A stretch of DNA of 64,000 nt, from the NCBI RefSeq assembly GCF_005239225.2, contig NC_133296.1:10912001-10976000 (forward strand), read 5' to 3'. Each line of letters opens with the position of its first letter. Positions within the stretch are counted from its first letter, which is position 1. Position numbers and translations under genes: made by a program. Below the pieces are notes generated by a model, which did not search any database, was not told the origin of the DNA, and saw only the letters and a program-made list of their open reading frames with translations. Source of the stretch: Populus alba. Taxonomy: Eukaryota; Streptophyta; Magnoliopsida; Malpighiales; Salicaceae. Below, piece after piece: positions 1 to 11,339 of the stretch.

Positions 1-670
1 CACTTAGAAAACACCCTAGAAACCTTATTAAATCAATCCATGGCCATGAAAAAACATAAAAACACCTTAAAAACCTGAAATCCACCTGGAGAAAAAAGAA
101 AAAAACCTTTCTAAGCTCAAATATGATTTTTTTTAAGTGTTTTTTAAGGTAAAAAAAAACACACAATCTTAATTCTACTTATCATAAGGAATCATTTGAC
201 ACAAAAACAACTGTTTTGGTGATCAGATTCCTCATAAACAAATACTTTCTCTTTTTAAAACTAGAATCTAGTGACTTCTTCTCTCTCCTCCAACCAAAAT
301 AAAGGATTGAAAAATGAGTAAAATAAAGTTTGATTATCAAAATTGAATTTTGTAAAAGTATGGGGACCAATAAACCTAATGGATAAAAAAATGGGGGGCT
401 CAAAATGAATTTTTAATAAAAATATTTTCAATCTGCCACCTTATGTTACCTGCTTTTTTTTCACTTTACTCCTATTTTTTTTTCAATTCAACTCTCCCTT
501 ACAAAGAAACATGCAATTAGACTCTAATCTAGGCTCAAATGGCTCAATTGTGCAATAACAAGTTTGGGGATCAAATTGAATTTTTTTAAAAATTGCATTA
601 TTGTAATCCATAGTAAATGTGAGAAGGTGAATATTATTTTTTTGAATAGTAAAAACACCACATGTTTTTA
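1..670. repeat. Dispersed AT-rich repeat, copy 1
   Basis: This noncoding segment shares a run of matching blocks with 7870-8640 in the same order and orientation. The blocks include an ACACCTxxxAAA tract, AATCATTTGACACAAA, a CAAAATTGAATTT block and a CACCACATGTTTTTAG-like end. It is probably a decayed noncoding part of a large retroelement. No coding frame was recognised. Confidence 0.55.
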
Positions 671-1540
671 GCTTTATGTATGTATTAGATCATTGACCCA
701 TGCCACGTTATGGGTCGAGTCAAATTTTTCTTAAACATAAAAAAAATATATTCTGATATCGCTAATGCTTTTTAGTGCAAATTTTTTAAAATCATATGAA
801 AGTTAACATGATGTGACTAGATATACTTTGTGAGTCAAAGAACAACTCGAACGACCCGTAAAAAATGAGTTAAGCAATATGAGTTAACTTGTTAAACACT
901 ATTATCAGGTTATAAGTGTAGGGGTTTTATGATCGGTGGTGTTCATGATCATTACTCTTTAAAGGTTGAGCACGCTGATATGATATTTAAAGTGATTTGG
1001 CAAATTACCTACATCCACGAGAGCAATCTATATTATTAGGGATAAAGAAAGGATACAATACACACATAACATGGAGGAGGATGATCACTTCCACTCAACT
1101 CAACTTCCATCCCTCATTCACATTGCTGCCCTTAGCAGCCACTCCGCTTTCTCTCTTCTCATGTATTTCCCTTTTCTTCTGATCTGCACTCATTTCTCTC
1201 TTAACAATGCTGCAATGGCAGACACTGCTTACTGCCCTTGGCAACTCACCATTTCCTATATTTCCTCATATTTTTTAGCTCTTCAATATGCTACTCTATT
1301 GGTGTCTATTTATAAGCAAGAATGGGAGACATGCTCCATCTCATTGTCAACATCGATGGTTCCCAACCTTATGACTTTTAGGCTACTCCAACAACCCTCT
1401 TTAACTATCACAAGCTAGCATATTTATTTCCCATCTTTGCAGCCTTTTTTCTTTGACAATGGCAGTCGTCCTCTTCTAGACGATAGATTGCAGATGCTGC
1501 ACATGAGTGGTAATATCCTAACAATAAAGTCATGATAAAT
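671..1540. other. Intergenic DNA, no gene recognised
   Basis: Open frames of up to 115 codons occur at 997-1418 on the plus strand, but they have no recognisable domain and lie in a pyrimidine-rich stretch. I see no supportable gene here. Confidence 0.5.
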
Positions 1541-2260
1541 TGATAAAAATCAAATTGAAGTAAATCATCAAGACTAATTTTTAATCAAACACAATATTAA
1601 ATGATGAAACTAAAAAAACAAATTAAAAAAAAACTAAGTTAACTAAATTAACCTATCAAACCTGTAACCTAAGTCATGAGACATGGACAACCTAATAAAA
1701 AGCGAATTCAATATTGAAGGACTTGAGATTGAAATAATCTCTTATAAAGAAAATAAAAAGAAACAACATGATTTAACCGGAGTTAAAATACCAATATGAT
1801 CTTGATCATGAGACCAAGATATCATCACAGAAAATAAATTAAAACAGATTAAGAAGCTCAATTGTCAACTGATCTAATATTAAATGATAAATTTGAAAAA
1901 AAAAAAGTTCAATTACAAAAAACACAAAAAAACAATCTGATTCAACCTTGGTTAATCCATTAAGAACTATTTTTAGATCATGAGATTAAAATAACCTAAT
2001 GAAAAGAAAAGAAAATAAATCATGAAACCTAATTCTCAATTAACCCAATATTAAATGATGAAATTGAGAAAAAAAAGTTAAATAAGAAAAAAAAAAAACC
2101 TAGCCAACCGGGTTAACCCTTCAAACTCGTGATTTGGTGTCATGAGAGTGAAATAACCCAATAAAAAAATAAATCTAATATTAAATGATAAAATTACAAA
2201 AAAAAAACATTGATTGAAAATAAATCAAAGAAAAAAAATAGACAATTTTGTTTTTTTTAA
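1541..2260. repeat. Degenerate GTTAACCC / TCAAACC repeat family
   Basis: The stretch repeats a decayed unit containing 'gttaacc', 'tcaaacc', 'gtgacc/gtaacct', 'catgaga' and 'attaaatgatgaaattgaaaaaa'. The same unit recurs at 11340-12690, 25190-25300, 32700-33700 and 40500-41000. It is noncoding. Confidence 0.6.
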
Positions 2261-4090
2261 AGCCACACCAAAAACATTTGGGGGAAAGCACTATTCATTA
2301 CTAAAGTACTTTCCCAATATTAGATAATTTCACAAGGTTTTATTGGTCATTGTCAAATTCAAATAGGGCAATTAAGTATTTTTACTTCTATAAATAAAAC
2401 AACTATTCTACCATTTAATTTACAAAATTTAAAGTTTGCCTACATAGTCATTTTTAGTATTTTTTTTATATATTTTTTAAGTATAATAAAATGACTTAAA
2501 TATCCTTAAAAGTATAATTTTTCTTTAACTTACATCCAAGAGCATTTTTATATTTTCATTCGATTCTTTTTTTGTTATTATGTTGTTAGTTAAAGGGGCA
2601 ATTTTGTAATTGCAAAAATATAAATACTTTGAAAAGAGGTTAACACGTACGATGCACATGAGTTTTATAGCTATGTAGTTTGAGTAGCACATGCGGTGTC
2701 TCTTAATGGCCAAACAATGGCTTCAAGGGTAGCGAACTCGATTTTGATGTTGATGTTCTTTTTTTTCTATTCTTTTCTCTCTCCATCTTAATTTTCTTAT
2801 ATGGACCTACCGAGTTTTTAAAGCAACCCTTCAATTTGTTTTCCTTTAGATTTGGTTTAAGTTTTTTTAATTGCTATTTATTTTATTTGAAAAAATTGAT
2901 AAAATTATTTTTTTTTAATTTCATTGTCCTTTAATTTTTTTTATATCAAAATTTGTTCCTTATTTTTTTTATTGATATTTGTTTTGGTTGAATTAATTTT
3001 ATAATTGGAATTTTGTTTTTGATATTTCATCCTTCTTCAATTTTCTTTCCAATCATATTTGATCCTCATTATTTATTGTTATTTGTTTTATTAAATTGGT
3101 TGGGAATTTAGTTTTTTTATTTAGCCCGGGTCTAAGATTTTACAGATTGTCGTTTAGAAAATCAACCTGGATTTAGGAAATTCACCCAGGTTTGCTTGTT
3201 GTTTTTAATCTCATGTTTTTTTTTTTAATTTCATCTTCAATTTTTATTTAATTAGAGTTTTAGCTCCGATGATTTTTTTCTATTTGCTTTCTATATGATT
3301 TTTTCACTGATTTTAAAAAATTACCTGGATTATCATGAGTCTTTTTATTTATTGTTCTTCTTTTAAATTTAGGTTTTTTTAAAGGTATTTTTTTTTTTAA
3401 TTAAATTAAATTAAATTAATTGATTAAATAAAAAAATTATTAGGTAGACATTATTTTATTGGCATGGATGATGATTTGGTTAAATAAAAAATTTTATTTA
3501 AAAAAAACAAGTTATTAAACATAACTATGTACATAGCTCATTTTACGAAATTAAATATTTTATTCTATATTTATTTTTTAATTTTTTCAATTTAATATTT
3601 ATTTATAATTAAAATTTGCAAGTAACATTAAGGATAAAAATGTTTCGATCAATTGATAAAAAGGTAACATGGTTAAGAAGCACAAACGTGGGGCATTCTC
3701 AAGTAATTCGGCCAACTTGATTTCAAGCTGGTGATTGCATCGATCCAGTTAATTTATTTCAAATTTAGAATGAAACTTAATTGAATTAATTTTAAATATA
3801 TTTTTAATTTTTTTATCTAAAAAAATAAAATGTCATCATTTTGAACTCCGCAGATCCGCTCGTTTCTGATGACTATGTATTTTGCGAACTGAAATATTCT
3901 GGACATAAAAATCTCATTGGTAGCATATCTTGTCAACAACTCAACATTATTAGCAGCCAGGTAAGTAGGTAGGTGACGCCTATGCATCAGTGATAGAAAT
4001 GCGCACATTCTTGTGTCCACTTCCCTTCCGCGGCTAATATCTGATCTGTTTATTTAAGAAAATAAATAACAAAAGTAGGTAGGTCCCGCT
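2261..4090. other. AT-rich intergenic DNA
   Basis: This is long T- and A-tract DNA. The part from 2810 to 3430 resembles the decayed 'caatttcatcctt' type repeat also seen at 20990-21640. No gene is supported. Confidence 0.5.
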
Positions 4091-4452
4091 TCTCTGGTGC
4101 AGCATCTGCAGAAGAACCATGGCCAACTTCATTTAAACAAAACTATTAAATAGCTTCACGATCTCTATCTTTTTGTTGCTTTGATCAAAACTTGGGACTG
4201 GTAGCTTGAGCTTTTTCCTCCATGAACAAGCCTTTACACTGTACTGTGAAGGCTGGTAGAAAATGATGTCTGCAAGAGAGAGTATCAGCAAGCTGGTGAA
4301 GTATATTTACTTGGAAAGAAGCCGAGTCAAAGACCAAGATGATGATGCTAACGACATGATGTCTTTTGAGGATCTCTCTGTTTTGGATAAGCAGTGCAGT
4401 AAGACATCCACAAACGTCATGAAATAACATTTTTATCATTGTGAGCACCACA

Positions 4453-4592
4453 TTATTGCTTGTCTTGGTTCTCAGCCCACTTGAGAAATGGAGCAAGATC
4501 ACTAGAACCTTGATTTTTCGTCAATGAGTAAGGATGATGTCTTGGAATTTCAGCTGTGCCAAGATTCTCAAAACAATCTGAAAACATTGTGT
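4453..4592 (-). other. Candidate terminal exon or PPR 3' region, unidentified
   Basis: On the minus strand a good 3' splice site (ttttcag) precedes an open frame reading CFENLGTAEIPRHHPYSLTK and continuing to ...LKWAENQDKQ-stop. The composition looks coding, but I do not recognise the family. It lies about 580 bp downstream of the PPR stop on the same strand, so it could be an exon in the PPR 3' UTR, a relic of another gene, or chance. The DNA between 4593 and 5169 shows no clear coding frame. Confidence 0.25.
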
Positions 4593-5169
4593 TAAGAATC
4601 TCAAAACTGTGTTTATTTTTAATTAACAGGAATGCCATGTTGCCAATCATGAACAGTTAGATAAATCTTCATAGAAGCTCTATCTTTACACTTCATAGAA
4701 CCTCACGCAACTCTTGGAAACTCTGTCCATACTCCGGTCCAACTATTCACAGCTACAAGACGTTGGTTAAAACTAGCAGACGAGCTAACAAAATTGTTTC
4801 TGTTGAGATGATTGTATTCTCAGCGGCAGATACATGGCCAAGAACATTGGGGATTGCTCCAATCACTTGGATCAATTGTAGTCACTGCCATAAAAATATT
4901 CCATGACAAACAATGCATTCCATAATCAAACTGTGTTGGCTTCAGAAGAATCTGAAATGCTTTTCAGAGTAATAGCATTGTTATAATTCCACCCAATTCA
5001 TGCAAAATTCAGCACTATGATATCCAATATTTCCCATTGTAAGATATCACAGGCCGACAGAAGTTGATGAGGGAATTTGGAGAATAACTCGCATTCATTC
5101 AGGAGGTGCTCGATGAACCATGAAGGAAGCAGGTGGAAACCGGTGATTTTGGTCGATGGTGCTCATTTG

Positions 5170-7422
5170 TTACCAATAGTCATTGCAAGAGCACGTCCTA
5201 TTTTTGAAATGGTGGAAACGATTTGAGTCCCTCACCACAATCTCCTTTTGGAGAAGATCTGATGCCAACTTCATGAAGTTGTGACAGTCCACACAAATTC
5301 GGATGTTCTTCACAATTCTTATGACACCTCCACCACAACGCAAACTACCTTCACTCATCAGAGCAAACACCAGGGCCAGCTTCTCACTATGGAGGTACAA
5401 CTGCTCTTGTTTATGCTCCTCCTCTATGTCTTGCAAGGCCAAGCTTGTCTCCGGCACATAGCCTACCCCCTTTAACTGCCCAATCAGTGAATAAAGTTTA
5501 GCATATATGGCCTCTCTTTGAGGATGACGCCTGCCTCCAGAGGCAAACTCATGTACTCGATTCTCAATCTCTATCCAGCTTAAACCAGGTTCTTTTCTTA
5601 CTCTAGAGCCATTCATTTCATCCCTAATTAACCCTGCTTCATTATAACTACCTCCAGAGCAGTAAATGTTTGAAATCTGTACATAGCCTAATGAATTTCC
5701 AGGTTCCAACTCTTTCAGTTTATCTGCTGCTAATTTTGCCAACTGAGTCTCGCCATATTTCCTACATGAGCTAAGCAGTGCACTCCAAACCACAGAATCA
5801 GGCTTCATTGGCATTCTACTTATAAGCTCCCCTGCCTCCAAAAGAAGCCCAGCTCGACCTAGAATATCCACCATGCAGGCATAGTGATCAAGTTGTGGAG
5901 AAACACCATGATTCATGGACATTGAGTCAAAGATGTTAATTCCTTCTTCCACTAATCCTGCATGGCTGCATGCTGAGAGGAGAGCAACCATCGTTGCAGA
6001 GTCAGGTCTGACATTCATCTCTGAGAAGAGATGCAATGCCTCCTTAGCTTGTCCATGCAGAGCATAAGCCTTGATCATCGAGTTCCAGGAAACAACATCA
6101 CGAGATTTCATTTTATCGAAAACTTGCTTCGAAAAAGAGATGGAGCCACACCTAGCATAGGCATGGATTAAGGTATTTGCAAGCACTCTGTCATCCTCAA
6201 ACCCAGCTTTAACTACTTGAGAATAAACTGCCAAAGCATGCCTTTCAGTCACAAAACCAGCACAAGCTTTTAACACAATTGAAAATGTACACCAATCGGG
6301 TGCTAAGCCCTCCCTGTACAACTGACGAAAGAGTACAAGTGCTTCTTCTGGTTCACGGTCAGCAAATGCTGTTATAATGCCAGTCCACAAAAAAAGATCC
6401 CGACTACTTGTCTCCATGAAGAGCCTGTAACAATCAGAAACCTTCCCTCCAAGATCCGAATAAGCTTTCACCAATGCAGTTGCCAATTCAATTTTCAACA
6501 TAAACCCACGTTTGATACTAACACAGTGCAATTGAAAACAACCCTTCAGACCCACGTCAGCATTATCGCCATCATAACTCTCACTCAAGGAAGAAAGCAC
6601 ACTGACCAAAGTAGCACCATCAAACTCCACTCCACCACTATGCATTTTGAAAAAAATTCCAATAGCTAGACCCCCAAGTTTCCAATGTTGAAACGCGGCA
6701 ATCATTGAATTCCAAGAAACAAGATTACGAAACTCCATTGACTCAAAAACGCGGCAGGCCTCGCTACCATCACCGACAAAATTATCCTCACAACTCTTGC
6801 TATATCTTGTAATAAGAGCATTCCCCACATAAACACTAGCAATCAACCCCATTTTCAACGCGAGGGCGTGCACTTGCTTGCCACAAACGTAATCACAAGA
6901 AGTAATCACACTCGCAAAAGCAAACTCATTCGGATAACAATCCACCAACATATCAGAAAACAAGGAAAAGCACTCATAACTTCGCCCATGTTGGGCATAC
7001 CCAGAAATGAGCGCGGTCCAAGACACCACATTTCTGCGACCCATTTCATCGAACACTTGGCGTGCACAGTCCAGGTCACCACATTTGGCATACATATTAA
7101 TAAGATGGTTAGTTACAAAGAGGTCTTGTGGGTTTTTGGGGTTTTTGGAAATCATATGTTGGTGTAAATATTGGCCTTGTTTAAGGTTCCCATGGCGTGC
7201 ACAGGCATGGAAGAGTGTGGCATAGGTTTGTTGAGACTGGTTTAGTTGTGGTGTGCTGTAGAAGAAGGAGAGTGCTTCTTTGATGTTGCCGCGGGTGGAG
7301 AGCACCCGCACCTTGTTGAAAAGATCGGTGGCTTCCGGGGTTGAGTTGGGGAGTTGGGGATGAATGCTGGAGCAGAAGCTTCGGAGGAAGAGGTACCACC
7401 CGCCGGTGGTGGGCCTTGGCAT
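5170..7422 (-). CDS. PLS-class pentatricopeptide repeat protein with E/E+ and DYW domains (RNA editing factor)
   Basis: This is an intronless 750-residue protein. The first ATG after an in-frame upstream TAA is at 7422; the codon before it is GTG, so the start is not further upstream. The first 25 residues are rich in R, S and hydrophobic residues and poor in acidic ones, as in a mitochondrial or plastid presequence. From about residue 65 to 600 it is a run of P, L and S-type PPR units (for example NHLINMYAKCGDLDCARQVF and VVSWNSMIKAYALHGQAKEA). E/E+ motifs follow, then a C-terminal DYW deaminase domain. The deaminase zinc and catalytic signature is intact: HSEKLA near residue 678 and CVDCH near 710-714. 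The HHF...CSC region and the terminal tripeptide DYW are also present. Proteins of this family bind organellar RNA in a sequence-specific way and carry out or support C-to-U editing. The RNA target cannot be read from the gene. No frameshift or stop was seen. Confidence 0.93.
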   Translation of the reverse strand: MPRPTTGGWYLFLRSFCSSIHPQLPNSTPEATDLFNKVRVLSTRGNIKEALSFFYSTPQLNQSQQTYATLFHACARHGNLKQGQYLHQHMISKNPKNPQDLFVTNHLINMYAKCGDLDCARQVFDEMGRRNVVSWTALISGYAQHGRSYECFSLFSDMLVDCYPNEFAFASVITSCDYVCGKQVHALALKMGLIASVYVGNALITRYSKSCEDNFVGDGSEACRVFESMEFRNLVSWNSMIAAFQHWKLGGLAIGIFFKMHSGGVEFDGATLVSVLSSLSESYDGDNADVGLKGCFQLHCVSIKRGFMLKIELATALVKAYSDLGGKVSDCYRLFMETSSRDLFLWTGIITAFADREPEEALVLFRQLYREGLAPDWCTFSIVLKACAGFVTERHALAVYSQVVKAGFEDDRVLANTLIHAYARCGSISFSKQVFDKMKSRDVVSWNSMIKAYALHGQAKEALHLFSEMNVRPDSATMVALLSACSHAGLVEEGINIFDSMSMNHGVSPQLDHYACMVDILGRAGLLLEAGELISRMPMKPDSVVWSALLSSCRKYGETQLAKLAADKLKELEPGNSLGYVQISNIYCSGGSYNEAGLIRDEMNGSRVRKEPGLSWIEIENRVHEFASGGRRHPQREAIYAKLYSLIGQLKGVGYVPETSLALQDIEEEHKQEQLYLHSEKLALVFALMSEGSLRCGGGVIRIVKNIRICVDCHNFMKLASDLLQKEIVVRDSNRFHHFKNRTCSCNDYW

Positions 7423-7869
7423 CACGGAGTCCGAGTGCTGTGGTTAACAGACGATAGTTGTGATGGATTTGGCATCAATAGTTTCAAGGTGGACGTTAGA
7501 ATCACACTGTACGGTCCAATCGGGCGCGCTGGATACACATGAATTGAGTTAAAAACATTATGGAATGATGTAATATTAAAAATATTTTTTAAAAAATATA
7601 ATTTATTTATATAAAAATAAAACAAATTATAAATGAATTATAAAAACTCTTTAAATTTAAATACATAACAAAAAAAAATAGCAGTTCTAAACAAAATGAA
7701 AAGGAAAAAATGATATTAATTTAAATATAAATAAATAAAATTAGAGAAAAATCATTAATTTTAAAACAAAAATTAGGAAAAAAAACAAAGGTCAAATATT
7801 GCTCGGCCTAGCAAGCCAACCTAGCCCACCTAATCTATTTTTTTAAGGCTCTTATTTGTTTTCTGGTTG
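7423..7869. other. PPR upstream region
   Basis: About 120 bp of moderately GC-rich DNA next to the start codon gives way to AT-rich DNA from about 7550. This probably holds the PPR promoter and 5' UTR. No distinct TATA box can be assigned with confidence. Confidence 0.35.
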
Positions 7870-8640
7870 CAACTAGGGCGGATGAAAAAATCTTTTTGAC
7901 AAAAAATCATATGATGAGTCGACTGATTTACCTAAATTTCAGCCATTATAGTGGCTGCAAAATTAGAGCTTAAGTTATTTTGACCTAAAATTCAATTTTT
8001 CAATTCATTTTTCACCTAAAACACCTCAGAAATCATGATAAATTTATCCATTGCTTTAAAAAACAAAAAATTATCCTAAAAACCAAAATCAACCTGAAAT
8101 AAAAAATCAAACTGAGTTTAAATCTGTTTTTTCATGAACTTTAAAGATAAAAATACACTTAATATGAACTTTCCTCATCAAATGAAATCATTTGACACAA
8201 ATATCAGCCATTTTGGTGGCTTAAATTAGTGTCAATTCCCTTTCTCTTCTCTTTTAACTAGGAACTCGAAAATAACAAAAATAAATTTTTATACCAAAAT
8301 TGAATTTGAAAGAAATTGAGGGACCAAAATCATATAATTGTTGTTATTTTGAAAGTTAGATGACCAAATGTTTTCTTTGCCAAAACTTCTGGCACGCCAC
8401 CTATGTTTGGAGCGTTTTTAATTTCGATCTATATTCTTCCAATTCCATTATTGCCTTAGAAATCCAAATCAATTGGCCTTCAATCAAGATCAAATCTTCC
8501 AAAATAAAAATTTAAGATCCAAAATAACTTTTTTAAAAAATAAATAGAGTCATCCACAATGTTTTGTGAGGATGTGAACAATACCATTTGTGTAGTGTTT
8601 ACCCCACATGTTTTTTAGGTTTTAGGTTAATGACTTCCTC
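7870..8640. repeat. Dispersed AT-rich repeat, copy 2
   Basis: This matches 1-670 in order and orientation: TCATTTGACACAAA, the TTTGGTGGCTTAAAT block, CAAAATTGAATTT and a terminal ACCCCACATGTTTTTTAGG-like block. Its 5' part has extra sequence (tcagccattatagtggctgcaa) that is not visible at the window edge. Confidence 0.5.
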
Positions 8641-8849
8641 GTACCAAAACTAATATCCATATCTATATTTTTATTTATTATGAAAATTTATATTTTTACA
8701 ATATAAAAATACAAACCTGTATTAATAAAACAAAAATTGGTAGAAAAATACACGAAAAAACCATAAATTGTTTTTTAAAGGGGAATAAAATAAAAAGGGA
8801 TTGGTATAAGGGTGAGTTTTGTCAAATACACCTGTAACCCAAATCAAAT

Positions 8850-9310
8850 TGGGTCGGCTAGGCCTCGGCCCAGGCCCAGGCCCAACCTAGCCTCAGCTTT
8901 TTTACTTTTTTGTTGGGTTAGGTCCAGCTCAGCTTGTACAAACTGCGTTGTACCTAGTCAACCCAGTTTGGTCACTAGCACAAGCCAGTGTTGCATGCAT
9001 GCGTGAATTATACACGCATGCTTTGCACAGTGACAGAGTAATTATATTTCCTAGAAAAAAAACGCAACTTACTTGGTGTTGGAGCTTGATGACGAAAACT
9101 ATGGCTTAGGTGTGCTGACTGGCTACTTTCTTCCTTTGTTCTTTGTGTGTTTCTCCTCTGACTTTGCTTTTGTTTGCTTGGTTTCTTTTTGCTTCTTTTG
9201 CTCTCCCTATCTTTCTCAATGTTTGCCTGGTGATGGAGCATGACGACGAAGACAATAGCGAAGGTGTGCTGACTAGCCAAAGCTAACTTCTCTCTTTAGT
9301 GTTGATTAGC
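8850..9310. repeat. Noncoding repeat-like segment with GCATGCGTG hairpin
   Basis: The segment starts with a 'ggcccaggcccaggccca' run and holds a perfect 9-bp inverted repeat (8997-9005 and 9013-9021). A similar hairpin lies at 56303-56335. The downstream T-rich frames have no domain. Confidence 0.4.
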
Positions 9311-10589
9311 CAAATCTAACTTCTCTCCTTATTTGTTTCTGTCTCTGTTTTTTGTTTGTTCTTTTTTTATTTTTTTTTATCTCTAGTTTTTTTTTGTCTT
9401 ACCTCTTTCCCCTGGTTTCCTTTTTGTTCTCTCCTCCACCTCCTTCGTGGCCTTTTTCTGGCTTTTCTTCTTGAAGTTGATTTTTGTTTGTCAATAGAGC
9501 CTTCATCAGTTAAAAATATATTATTAAATTTCTATCTTTGTATTTTTAAACTTTTTCAACCAATCTTTGATTTTTTTTTGGCGCCCTCATATTTGTTTCT
9601 TACTGTTTATATATTTTTCGGTTTTTTTCTAATAATTTTTTTTTAATTCGAGGATCCAAAATTAAATAATAAACAACATTCTTATTCTAACTTTTTCTAT
9701 CAAGAAAAGCATCTTATCATTTTTTTAATTTCATTTTATTTCTCCTTATGTACCTTTTGTTAAAATTGATAAAAATACACGCGATTCTGCTATCTTTCTC
9801 ATTAAATGTACACAAGCACTTATTTAACAATTCCATCGTTAATATTTGATCTTCAATTATCATTTACACAATATTTTTTAATTTACAATGGAATGATTAA
9901 ATGTGCAAACACCTCACAATCGAAGATATTTCCACACCACTATCTAGAGAGAGTTTTTTATAGCATAACGATAATGATCGGACTTATAAGTTTGGTGGGT
10001 CATCATCTGCACTAATTTTCATCAATAATATAATTATTTTAATGAACTAATTTTAAAAAACTTTTAGCCTCGTCACTAAATTATGAGTGAACAACAATTG
10101 TATTTATCTTAGATTATATTTATTAGTGTGGTTAAGATTATTTTTTAAAATATTTTTTATTTAAAAAGAATTTAAAATATAACTTTTTTATTTTTAAAAA
10201 AATTATTTTTAATATCAATATATTAAAATGATCTAAAAAAATTAATTTAATTTTTATATTATAACTTTTAATAAGTTTATGGTAACACCTTCCTATCATA
10301 AACAACATTATCAAGTTGTCCATGATTGCTCCACAAACTCTACAAACAATGATGTCTAAAAAAGAAAAACATCACACACATTTACTTCACCTTCTCTTTA
10401 GATATTGCATGTCATGAAAAACCGTCACATTCTAATACGATTATGTGGGTGAGATCACTATTCACCTTCATCTCTTGGTTTACATTTTGCAAGATATATA
10501 TTAATAATATAAAAAAAACTAACAACAAAATATTCAATTTAGTTCAAACTAAAGTAATTAACATCATATATATTATGATGAGCAATTCT
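9311..10589. other. T-rich/AT-rich intergenic DNA
   Basis: T-rich open frames here are low-complexity artefacts. From 10138 to 10265 a fragment resembles the 'attatttttaatatcaatatattaaaatgat' MITE family listed at 13689. No gene is supported. Confidence 0.45.
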
Positions 10590-10775
10590 TTTTCTATTTT
10601 TTTCAATTAACATGAATATTTGAGTTACCTTGTGTGTATCTCGACTAATTTCACGAAACCTGAAGTTAATAACTATATGAATATTCAATGGCTCTAGGGT
10701 TTGTGAGACTTGAATTGGTGATCTTTAAAAAATAAACTTAGAGCCTAACCAATTAAACTACACCGCTCAGGATTA
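10590..10775 (-). mobile_element. tRNA-derived SINE, copy 1
   Basis: Read on the minus strand it starts at 'atcctgagcggtgtagttta'. It has an A-box-like segment (gtagtttaattggttagg), a B-box-like segment (aattcaagtctcac), then a body with 'agggccattgaa'-type sequence and 'gaaattagtcgagatacacac'. It ends in 'gttaattgaaaaaaatag'. It is collinear with the SINE at 47005-47174. SINEs of this layout are known from Salicaceae. The target duplication is not clear. Confidence 0.65.
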
Positions 10776-11339
10776 ATCATTAATACATAACTTTATTCTA
10801 AAAAAAATGATATTCAATACTTAATTTCAAATGACTGGTTTACAAATTACATTAACAATATAACCCTGTTAATTACTTGATGCTATTTATGATATAGGAT
10901 AAAAATGATTAAGGTATTTTTTGTTTTCGTAACTAGCATTTTAAAATAATTTTGCTTTAAAAAAATATTAAATTAATATTTTTTTAGATATTTTTTTTAT
11001 GATTATAATATATTTTATGAAAAATAAAAATTATATTAAAAGATTATAAGACACGGATATTCTCAATCTCCTCCTAGTGCATGACAGAAATGACAAACTA
11101 CAAATTTGAAAAGGATATTAAATAACAACCGCTTGATTGATTCTGTGTGCTCTCTATTTGATTTCGATCGGTGGATTAGCCGACGGGTTTGACCAGTGAA
11201 GTAAATAGATGAGGCTGCTATCCTTGACCTTGGTCAGCGATATCCGTGTTTGGATAAGATATTGAATGCTCTTCTTTCCTTTATTAGGGGGTGCGGACCC
11301 TTCTTTTGTCCTGTATCACTGCAAAATATCTAATTTACT
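10776..11339. other. Intergenic DNA with a less AT-rich island
   Basis: From 10915 to 11040 there is a MITE-like AT tract. From 11045 to 11330 the sequence is more balanced in composition and holds TTGACC/GGTCA motifs (possible W-box cores), but no open frame. Function is unknown. Confidence 0.3.

Noticed and set aside
1071..1418. 115-codon frame with a hydrophobic start
   Set aside because: No domain, no clear promoter or conserved pattern, and it overlaps another frame in a low-complexity CT-rich stretch.
7423..7425. Upstream GTG as the PPR start
   Set aside because: The first codon after the in-frame TAA that can start translation in a plant gene is the ATG at 7422, so I start there and count 750 residues.
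9356..9646. 96-codon hydrophobic frame that could suggest a membrane protein
   Set aside because: It comes from a T-rich tract (Phe/Leu runs), a common artefact in AT-rich plant DNA.
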